Below are positions 1-5,944 of a stretch of 17,883 nt of DNA, one piece after another. Made by a program: the position numbers and the translations under genes. Positions within the stretch are counted from its first letter, which is position 1. Each line of letters opens with the position of its first letter. This DNA comes from JBQCHF01 sp051953655 (GTDB lineage: Bacteria; Actinomycetota; Actinomycetes; Motilibacterales; Motilibacteraceae), in contig JBQCIO010000035.1 in the NCBI GenBank assembly GCA_051953655.1, positions 1 to 17,883 of the forward strand, written 5' to 3'. The notes under the pieces were generated by a model that saw nothing but the letters and a program-made list of their open reading frames with translations, searched no databases and was not told the origin of the DNA.

Positions 1-1062
1 GATGCGCTGGGCCAGCACCGGGCCGACGCCGGGCAGGGCGTCGAGCTCGGCGAGGGTGGCGGCGTTCAGGTCGAGCGGTCCGACCGGACCGGCGCCCGCG
101 GACGTCCCGGCCGCAGCGCCCGACGGCGGCGGCGGGACCACCTCGCCCGGCGCCGGGACGCGCAGCTGCTCGCCGTCCACGAGGACGCGGGCCAGGTTGA
201 CGGCGGCCAGGTCGGCTCTGGCGGTGGGTCCTCCCGCGGCGCGCAGGGCGTCGTCCACGCGGGCCCCCGCGGCCAGCCGCACCAGGCCGGGCCGGCGGAC
301 CTGTCCGACCACGTGCACCACGACCACCGCGGCACCCGGGACGGCCGTGCCCGCACCCGCTGCGGATGTCGATAGGGGTGTCGATGCGGGTGCCGACGCG
401 GGTGCCGATCCCGTCGTTCCGCCGGTCTGCTGCGACGGCGCGGCGCGCGCCGAGCTGACCGTCCGCACGCCGAGCGGAGCGGGCGTGGACCCCGCAGCCG
501 CGGAGGCGCGCGCGGCCACCGGCTCGACCGGCACCGCGCGGGCCCGCCACATCAGCCCGCCGGCCAGCGCCGCGGCGAGGAGCGCCACCACGGCCAGCCC
601 GAGGACGGCCGGCCGGCCCAGGCCCAGCTCGCGCCGGCGGCCGGGGTCCCGCCGGGGCGGAGGGACGTCACGCCGGCGGTGTCCTGCTCGGCCGCCCTTC
701 CGCACGCCCTTCGCGGCGCTGACCCCGCGGGGGCGGTGGGCCCCCACCCGCAGCCCGGCCTCCCGCCCCTCGCCCGCCGTCGGCACGAGCCCGGGCACCA
801 GCCCTGCACCCGCCGTCGGGGCCGGCTCGGCCGGCGGCCCGGGGTCGCGCTCCCCCAGGTCGTGGGCCGAGCCGGGCCGCGGCGGCACCCAGCCCCCGTC
901 CCCGTCACGCCCGGCGTCCTCGACCCGCTCTCCCGTCCACTCCATCCACGCCGGCCGGCCCGCGGGCTCGCGCTCGGCCGGCGGCCCGCCCCCGAGCTGC
1001 ACAGCCACGGCGGCGAGGCGCTCGCGCACGTCGCGGGCGAGCTGGTCGGAGCGTCGGGACAC
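1..1062 (-). CDS. comEA: ComEA-type competence DNA-binding protein, C-terminus beyond the window
   Basis: Membrane-anchored DNA receptor of the competence/DNA-uptake machinery; it would hand DNA to the ComEC channel. The reading frame runs off the left edge, so 354 codons are visible and the C-terminus is missing. Visible order: a long Pro/Arg/Gly-rich cytoplasmic N-terminus; one hydrophobic segment at about residues 150-172 (AVLGLAVVALLAAALAGGLM); a Pro/Ala/Ser linker; an SLBB-like domain from about residue 240 (VHVVGQVRRPGLVRL); and the start of a helix-hairpin-helix domain (LDLNAATLAELDALPGVGP) at the edge. The start is taken as GTG at 1062 (VSRRSDQLARD) because a TAGCGT box ends 8 bases upstream and there is no Shine-Dalgarno, consistent with a leaderless mRNA. 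comEC is expected next, outside the window. The N-terminal part before the membrane segment is poorly conserved in this family, so the exact start is less certain than the identity. Confidence 0.88.
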   Translation of the reverse strand, partial: MSRRSDQLARDVRERLAAVAVQLGGGPPAEREPAGRPAWMEWTGERVEDAGRDGDGGWVPPRPGSAHDLGERDPGPPAEPAPTAGAGLVPGLVPTAGEGREAGLRVGAHRPRGVSAAKGVRKGGRAGHRRRDVPPPRRDPGRRRELGLGRPAVLGLAVVALLAAALAGGLMWRARAVPVEPVAARASAAAGSTPAPLGVRTVSSARAAPSQQTGGTTGSAPASAPASTPLSTSAAGAGTAVPGAAVVVVHVVGQVRRPGLVRLAAGARVDDALRAAGGPTARADLAAVNLARVLVDGEQLRVPAPGEVVPPPPSGAAAGTSAGAGPVGPLDLNAATLAELDALPGVGPVLAQRI

Positions 1063-1485
1063 GCTCAGTGACGCTAGGCGCGGCGAAGCCAGGCAGGTCG
1101 GCTGCCGGCGCCGGTCTGTGGACGGTGCCGGCGGGGTCTGGGGACGGCGCCACGGGGATCTGCGCAGGCGGCTCTCGGGCAGGTCCCCCCGTGAGGTCAG
1201 CGAGGTCGGTGACCACGGTCTCCGAAGCTGGCGAGCGCCGGCCGTCCACCCTCGCTGCTGCGAGCGACGGGCCGCTGCGGGGCACCGGCGGTTCTCCCGA
1301 GGGGGAAAGGCTGGCCCAACGGGCATGGCGAACCGACCCGTCAGGACGCCAGAGCTTGTGGCGGTCGGACCGGCGCGTCCGTACGGTCGTGACCACCGGC
1401 ACGTCCGGGGAGACGGGGGCATGAGCTGCGCATCACGAGGAACATCCGCCAGGCATCTGCTCGGCGCAGGAGCCAGTGGCTCGCC
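1063..1485. other. 423-base region without a convincing gene
   Basis: I see no reading frame with recognisable protein features here. A minus-strand frame (905-1402) and a plus-strand frame (1068-1424) are open, but both give Arg/Pro/Ala-rich sequence typical of spurious frames in GC-rich DNA. The comEA promoter should lie at its left end. The open frame of the small membrane protein at 1486 extends back to a stop at 1390-1392 without a standard start codon. Confidence 0.5.
1071..1076 (-). promoter_or_regulatory. Putative -10 box of comEA (leaderless)
   Basis: On the minus strand TAGCGT is followed by 8 bases and then the GTG start of comEA. It fits the TAnnnT pattern, and the spacing puts the transcription start at or next to the start codon. 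I see no good -35. Confidence 0.4.
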
Positions 1486-1767
1486 TTGCTGGTCGGGCCA
1501 CCTGCGCTGGGCCTGGTTCTCGCCGCTGCCGGGTTGGGCACCTTCTGGGTCGTGCTGCTGGTGATCGCCGGGCCGCTGATGGCCCTCTTCACGGTGGGCA
1601 CCTACGGTCGTGGCGGATACGTCGACCCGAGCCACGGTGGGTACCAGGACCCCCGGGTCGGCTCCGCAGGGCAGGGCTACGGGTCGCAGGGGGGCGGCAC
1701 CTCCGCCGACGCCGCGGCGCCGTCAGCGGGGCACGCGGGCGGTGCGTGGCGGTCCGAAGCGAGGTAG
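1486..1767 (+). CDS. Small putative membrane protein of unknown function
   Basis: I do not recognise a family. From the TTG at 1486 the product is 93 aa: a hydrophobic stretch of about 38 residues (GLVLAAAGLGTFWVVLLVIA and onward), probably two short membrane helices or one long one, followed by a Gly/Tyr/Gln/Ser-rich tail (GGYVDPSHGGYQDP). Nearly every third codon position is G or C, which supports coding. The same frame stays open and protein-like upstream (HELRITRNIRQASARRRSQW) back to about 1393 but has no ATG or GTG. The TTG start is therefore a guess, and the true start may be non-standard. The stop at 1765-1767 lies 3 bases from the degV stop, tail to tail. Confidence 0.4.
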   Translation: MLVGPPALGLVLAAAGLGTFWVVLLVIAGPLMALFTVGTYGRGGYVDPSHGGYQDPRVGSAGQGYGSQGGGTSADAAAPSAGHAGGAWRSEAR

Positions 1768-1770
1768 GAC

Positions 1771-2658
1771 TCAGCGCGGGGCGACGACGACGCCGAGCAT
1801 CCCCGGCCCGACGTGGGCGCCCACGACGGCCCCCACCTCCGCCAGCCGCAGGTCGTGCAGCCCGGGCACCCGCTCGCGCAGCCGCTCGGCCAGCGCCTCG
1901 GCCCGCTCGGGGCTGGCGAGGTGGTGCACGGCGAGGTCCACCGGGCCGGAGCCGGCGCGCTCCACCGCGAGCTCCTCCAGCCGGGCCAGGGCTCGGGAGG
2001 CCGTGCGCACCTTCTCCAGCGGGACGATCCGCCCGTCCAGGAGCTGCAGCAGGGGCTTCACGGCCAGGGCCGATCCGAGCAGGGCCTGCGCGGCTCCGAT
2101 CCGGCCGCCGCGGCGCAGGTGCTCGAGGGTGTCGACGTAGAACAGCCCGGCGGTGGCGAGGGCCCGCTTCTCCGCCACCGCGGCCACCTCCGCCCCGGAC
2201 GCTCCGTCCGCGGCGGTCTCCACGGCGCTGAGCACCGCGAAGCCCAGGCCCATCGCCATCGAGCGGCTGTCCACGACGTGCACCGGGACCGGCGCCTCGC
2301 GCGCGGCGATGGACGCCGACTCGATCGTGCCGGACATGTCGGCGCTGATGTGCACCGAGACGACGGCCTCGGCCCCCTCCGCGGCGGCCCGCTCGTAGGC
2401 CGCCAGGAAGGCGTGCGGGGTCGGCCGTGAGGTCGAGACCGGCACGTAGCGCCGCAGCGCGTCGGCGACGTCGGCGGGGGTGATGTCGGTGCCCTCGTCG
2501 TGGCTCACGCCGCCGACGACGACCTGCAGCGGCACCACCTGCAGCGGCAGCGCCGGCACCCGCACCCCGGGGGCGCCGGGTGCGGCGACGTCGTGCCCGT
2601 GCACGAGCTCGGCCGGCAGGTAGGCGGTGGAGTCGGTGACCACCGCGACCCGTCCCAT
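1771..2658 (-). CDS. degV: DegV family fatty-acid-binding protein
   Basis: DegV proteins bind a long-chain fatty acid; in Gram-positives with FakA they form the acyl-binding (FakB) half of fatty acid kinase. No FakA is seen in this window, so the cellular role is open. The product is 295 aa, the usual length. Visible family features are the N-terminal VAVVTDSTAYLP strand, TSRPTPHAFLAAYE, the ISADMSGTIESA loop, VHVVDSRSMAMGLGFAVL and the C-terminal YVDTLEHLRRGGRIGAA followed by KPLLQL. The ATG at 2658 is chosen over an upstream in-frame GTG at 2682 because DegV proteins begin just before VAVVTDS, and a TAGCCT box lies 7 bases before this ATG. It sits 108 bases downstream of leuS on the same strand, so it may also be read from the leuS transcript. 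Confidence 0.92.
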   Translation of the reverse strand: MGRVAVVTDSTAYLPAELVHGHDVAAPGAPGVRVPALPLQVVPLQVVVGGVSHDEGTDITPADVADALRRYVPVSTSRPTPHAFLAAYERAAAEGAEAVVSVHISADMSGTIESASIAAREAPVPVHVVDSRSMAMGLGFAVLSAVETAADGASGAEVAAVAEKRALATAGLFYVDTLEHLRRGGRIGAAQALLGSALAVKPLLQLLDGRIVPLEKVRTASRALARLEELAVERAGSGPVDLAVHHLASPERAEALAERLRERVPGLHDLRLAEVGAVVGAHVGPGMLGVVVAPR

Positions 2659-2665
2659 GCTGACC

Positions 2666-2671
2666 AGGCTA
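2666..2671 (-). promoter_or_regulatory. Putative -10 box of degV (leaderless)
   Basis: Minus strand TAGCCT, 7 bases, then ATG. The same hexamer sits 7 and 6 bases before the starts of the two plus-strand genes near 14.4 and 15.0 kb. There is no Shine-Dalgarno before this ATG. Confidence 0.5.
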
Positions 2672-2766
2672 ACCGTCACCACGGCGACCGACGCCGGTTC
2701 GCGCGCGGCTGCCCCGGTCTCCGCGGAGGTCGGGGCAGCCGGTCGCGACCGCTCGTCGGCCGGCGG

Positions 2767-5649
2767 TCACGCAGGGACGACGTTGACCAGCTTGGGCGCA
2801 CGCACCACCACGGTGCGCACCCCGCGGCCGTCGAGCGCACGCTGCACCGCCTCGCTGGCCAGCGCCAGCTCGCGCAGCTCGTCCTCGCCGATCCCCGGGG
2901 ACACCTCGACCCGGTCGCGCACCTTGCCCTGCACCTGCAGCACACAGGTGACCGACTCGGCCACCAGCAGCGCCGGGTCGGCCTCGGGGAAGGGCGCGTA
3001 GGTGAGCGACTCCGCGTGCCCCAGCCGGGACCACAGCTCCTCGGCGGCGTGCGGGGCGAGCGGCGCCAGCATCAGCACCAGCGGCTCGACCACCTCGCGC
3101 GGGGCCGGACCGTCCAGCTTGACCAGGGCGTTGTTCAGCTCGATCAGCTTGGCCACGGCCGTGTTGAAGCGCAGCCCGGCGTAGTCGGTCCGCACGCCGT
3201 CGATGGTCCGGTGCAGCAGCCGGCGGGTGGCCTCGTCGGCCGGCTGCTCGCCGACCGACAGCTCGCCGGTCTCCTCGTCCACCACGTTGCGCCACAGCCG
3301 CTGCAGGAACCGGAACGAGCCGACGACGGCCCGGGTCTCCCAGGGCCGGGAGGTCTCCAGCGGGCCCATGCTCATCTCGTAGATGCGCAGGGTGTCCGCG
3401 CCGTAGTCGGCGCACATCTGGTCGGGCGTGACGCTGTTCTTCAGCGACTTGCCCATCTTCCCGTACTCGCGGCCGACCTTCTCCGACCCGTAGTAGTAGG
3501 CGCCGTCGCGCTCGACGACCTCCTCCGCCGGCACGTAGACACCGCGGTCGTCGGTGTAGGCGTAGGCCTGGATGTAGCCCTGGTTGAACAGGCGGTGGAA
3601 AGGCTCGCTGCTGGAGACGTGCCCCAGGTCGTGCAGCACCTTGTGCCAGAAGCGGGCGTAGAGCAGGTGCAGCACCGCGTGCTCGACGCCGCCGACGTAG
3701 AGGTCCACGCCTCCGGTGTGGTCCTCGTCGCGCGGGCCCATCCAGTAGCGCTCGACCTCGGGGTCCACGAACCGCTCGGTGTTGGTCGGGTCCAGGTAGC
3801 GCAGCTCGTACCAGCACGACCCGGCCCACTGCGGCATCGTGTTGGTCTCGCGGCGGTAGCGCTTGGGCCCGTCGCCCAGGTCCAGCTCCACCTCGACCCA
3901 GTCCTGCGCGCGCCCCAGCGGCGGCTCCGGCTCGCTGCCGGCGTCGTCCGGGGTGAAGGTGCGCGGGGAGTAGTCGTCGATGTCGGGCAGCTGCACCGGC
4001 AGCATCGAGTCCGGCAGGGCGACCGGCAGGCCGGTCTCGTCGTAGACGATCGGGAACGGCTCGCCCCAGTAGCGCTGCCGGCTGAACAGCCAGTCGCGCA
4101 GCTTGTAGGTGACGGTCCGCTGCCCCAGCCCCTTGCTCTCCAGCCAGTCGATGATCCGGGTCTTGGCCTCGGCCACGCCCAGGCCGTCCAGCGAGACCTC
4201 GTCGTTGGCGGAGTTGACCGCCGGCCCGTCGCCGGTGAACGCCTCGCCCTCCCAGCCCTCGGGCGGGGCCACGGTGCGCACGACCGGCAGGTCGAACTTC
4301 GCGGCGAACTCCCAGTCGCGCTCGTCCTGCGCGGGCACGGCCATGATGGCGCCCGTGCCGTAGCCCATCAGCACGTAGTCCGCCACGAAGACCGGGACCT
4401 GCTTGCCGTTCACCGGGTTCACCGCGAACGAGCCGGTGAACACGCCGGTCTTGTCCCGGCCCTCGGTCTGCCGCTCCAGGTCGGTCTTGCGCCCGGCCTG
4501 CTCGCGGTAGGCGCCCACCGCCTCGGCCGGCGTCGCCGCTCCCCCGGTCCACGCCGGGCGGGTGCCCTCGGGCCAGGCCTGCGCGGTCAGCCGCTCCACC
4601 AGCGGGTGCTCCGGCGCGACCACCATGAACGTGGCGCCGAACAGGGTGTCCGGGCGGGTGGTGAAGACCTCCAGGTCGCCGTGGTCGGTGGCGAACCGGA
4701 CCCGGGCACCCTCCGAGCGGCCGATCCAGTTGCGCTGCATCAGCTTGATCGGCTCTGGCCAGTCCAGCCGGTCCAGGTCCGCCGCCAGCCGGTCGGCGTA
4801 GGCGGTGATCCGCATCATCCACTGGCGCAGGTTGCGCTTGAACACCGGGAAGTTGCCGCGCTCGCTGCGGCCGTCGGCGGTGACCTCCTCGTTGGCCAGC
4901 ACCGTGCCCAGGCCGGGGCACCAGTTGACCGGCGCCTCGGACAGGTAGGCCAGCCGGTGGCCGTCGACGACCGTGCGCCGCTCGACGTCGGACAGCTCGG
5001 CCCACGGCCGGCCGTCCGGGGTCGGGCGCACCCCGCTCTCCAGCTCGGCGACCAGCTCGCCGATCGGGCGGGCCCGGCCGCGGCCGCCGTCGGCCTCGGT
5101 GTCGTACCAGGAGTTGAAGACCTGCAGGAAGATCCACTGCGTCCAGCGGTAGAACTCGACGTCGGTGGTGGCGACCGAGCGGCGCGCGTCGTGGGCCAGG
5201 CCCAGGCGGCGCAGCTGGCGGCGCATGTTGGCGATGTTCGCCTCGGTGGTGGTGCGCGGGTGCGTGCCGGTCTGCACCGCGTACTGCTCGGCCGGCAGAC
5301 CGAAGGCGTCGTAGCCCAGGGCGTGCAGGACGTTGTAGCCGGCCATCCGGTGGTAGCGGCCGAAGACGTCGGTGGCGATGTAGCCCAGCGGGTGGCCCAC
5401 ATGCAGCCCCGAGCCCGAGGGGTACGGGAACATGTCCAGCACGTAGAGCTTGGGCCGGCCGGCCACCGCGTCCGCCTCGCCCAGCGGGCCGGACGGGTTC
5501 GGCGCCTCGAAGGTGCCCTCGCGCTCCCACCGGTCCTGCCAGCGGGCCTCGACGTCAGCCGCGAGCGCGGCGGTGTACCGGAACGGCGGGACCTCGTCGA
5601 CGCTGCTCGTCGCCGGGCTGGTGGTCGCCGTGCTGCTCGTCTCGCTCAT
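2767..5649 (-). CDS. leuS: Leucyl-tRNA synthetase
   Basis: Cytoplasmic class I aminoacyl-tRNA synthetase charging tRNA-Leu. At 960 aa it has the normal bacterial LeuRS length. The HIGH signature is HVGH at residues 83-86 (FPYPSGSGLHVGHPLGY). The CP1 editing domain shows TRPDTLFGATF and VPAQDERDWEFA, with the aspartate used to clear misacylated tRNA. The KMSKS loop is KMGKS at residues 731-735, a variant I believe is common in actinobacterial LeuRS. The anticodon-binding and C-terminal domains follow to the end. The start is ATG at 5649 (MSETSSTATT); an in-frame start 29 codons upstream would run into the attenuator leader and adds Arg-rich residues without similarity. Only a weak GAGGACGAG stretch precedes the ATG. 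Transcription is probably controlled by the upstream leucine attenuator. degV lies downstream. Confidence 0.98.
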   Translation of the reverse strand: MSETSSTATTSPATSSVDEVPPFRYTAALAADVEARWQDRWEREGTFEAPNPSGPLGEADAVAGRPKLYVLDMFPYPSGSGLHVGHPLGYIATDVFGRYHRMAGYNVLHALGYDAFGLPAEQYAVQTGTHPRTTTEANIANMRRQLRRLGLAHDARRSVATTDVEFYRWTQWIFLQVFNSWYDTEADGGRGRARPIGELVAELESGVRPTPDGRPWAELSDVERRTVVDGHRLAYLSEAPVNWCPGLGTVLANEEVTADGRSERGNFPVFKRNLRQWMMRITAYADRLAADLDRLDWPEPIKLMQRNWIGRSEGARVRFATDHGDLEVFTTRPDTLFGATFMVVAPEHPLVERLTAQAWPEGTRPAWTGGAATPAEAVGAYREQAGRKTDLERQTEGRDKTGVFTGSFAVNPVNGKQVPVFVADYVLMGYGTGAIMAVPAQDERDWEFAAKFDLPVVRTVAPPEGWEGEAFTGDGPAVNSANDEVSLDGLGVAEAKTRIIDWLESKGLGQRTVTYKLRDWLFSRQRYWGEPFPIVYDETGLPVALPDSMLPVQLPDIDDYSPRTFTPDDAGSEPEPPLGRAQDWVEVELDLGDGPKRYRRETNTMPQWAGSCWYELRYLDPTNTERFVDPEVERYWMGPRDEDHTGGVDLYVGGVEHAVLHLLYARFWHKVLHDLGHVSSSEPFHRLFNQGYIQAYAYTDDRGVYVPAEEVVERDGAYYYGSEKVGREYGKMGKSLKNSVTPDQMCADYGADTLRIYEMSMGPLETSRPWETRAVVGSFRFLQRLWRNVVDEETGELSVGEQPADEATRRLLHRTIDGVRTDYAGLRFNTAVAKLIELNNALVKLDGPAPREVVEPLVLMLAPLAPHAAEELWSRLGHAESLTYAPFPEADPALLVAESVTCVLQVQGKVRDRVEVSPGIGEDELRELALASEAVQRALDGRGVRTVVVRAPKLVNVVPA

Positions 5650-5730
5650 CTCGTCCTCGTCCTCGTCTCTGGCGCGGCCGGGCTGCCTTCCTGGACAGCG
5701 ACCGCAGGCGGTACGGCGGGTCCGACCGGG

Positions 5731-5760
5731 CAACAAAAAACCCCTCGGGTCACGAGGGGT
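5731..5760 (-). terminator. Intrinsic terminator in the leuS leader (attenuator)
   Basis: On the minus strand CCCCTCG, loop TGACC, CGAGGGG (stem at 5741-5759, extendable by one A-T pair) is followed at once by TTTTTTGTTG. This is a textbook Rho-independent terminator, and the only one in the window with a real U-tract. It lies between the leuS promoter/leader peptide and the leuS start, so it must be conditional for leuS to be expressed from that promoter. Confidence 0.88.
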
Positions 5761-5762
5761 CG

Positions 5763-5793
5763 CCGCGCTGACAAGGTCGGAAGGTCAGCGCGG
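5763..5793 (-). promoter_or_regulatory. Leader hairpin spanning the stop codon of the Leu-rich leader peptide
   Basis: A perfect 10-bp inverted repeat (5763-5772 with 5784-5793) with an 11-base loop. Its 5' arm in the RNA contains the last leader codons and the TGA stop, so a translating or stalled ribosome would decide whether it folds. It ends 2 bases before the terminator stem. Its loop (TCCGACC) is also complementary to GGTCGGA downstream of the terminator (5721-5727). Confidence 0.7.
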
Positions 5794-5823
5794 CCCGGTA
5801 AGGAGCAGGCGCACGGTCCGCAT
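5785..5823 (-). CDS. Leucine leader peptide of leuS (12 aa)
   Basis: ATG at 5823 encodes MRTVRLLLTGPR followed by TGA at 5787-5785. Codons 6-8 are CTG CTC CTT, three consecutive leucines including CTT, which is rare in GC-rich genomes. A -10-like TACAAT ends 7 bases before the ATG, so the message is probably leaderless. An in-frame ATG three codons earlier overlaps the -10 box and would be untranscribed. The peptide has no function of its own; in ribosome-mediated attenuation its slow translation under leucyl-tRNA shortage would favour read-through of the terminator. The downstream hairpin and terminator support this reading. Confidence 0.75.
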   Translation of the reverse strand: MRTVRLLLTGPR

Positions 5824-5830
5824 GGCACGC

Positions 5831-5836
5831 ATTGTA
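5831..5836 (-). promoter_or_regulatory. -10 box of the leuS leader transcript
   Basis: Minus strand TACAAT (5 of 6 to TATAAT) in otherwise very GC-rich sequence, 7 bases before the leader ATG. No TTGACA-like -35 is visible at 16-18 bases upstream. Confidence 0.6.
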
Positions 5837-5890
5837 CCGGACCGCTCGCCCGGGCGGGCGGCCGACCGGTGCCCGGCGGGCCGGACGCGC

Positions 5891-5930
5891 CGCTGCCCCG
5901 GCCCCCTCGCGAGGAGGGACCGGGGCAGCG
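5891..5930 (-). terminator. GC-rich hairpin after the first propeller gene
   Basis: CGCTGCCCCGG (5891-5901) pairs with CCGGGGCAGCG (5920-5930), with further pairing possible inside. It lies 14 bases past the stop of the propeller gene. There is no U-tract, as is common for actinobacterial terminators. Confidence 0.6.
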
Positions 5931-5944
5931 GGCTCAGACAGGTG

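Noticed and set aside
367..410. Short tandem GCGGGTGCCGA-like repeat
   Set aside because: It lies inside comEA and encodes the Pro/Ala/Ser linker; ordinary low-complexity coding sequence.
2669..5530. A 953-codon minus-strand frame overlapping leuS in another phase
   Set aside because: Arg/Ala/Pro/Gly-rich shadow of leuS with no conserved motif; the leuS frame carries HVGH, editing-domain and KMGKS motifs.
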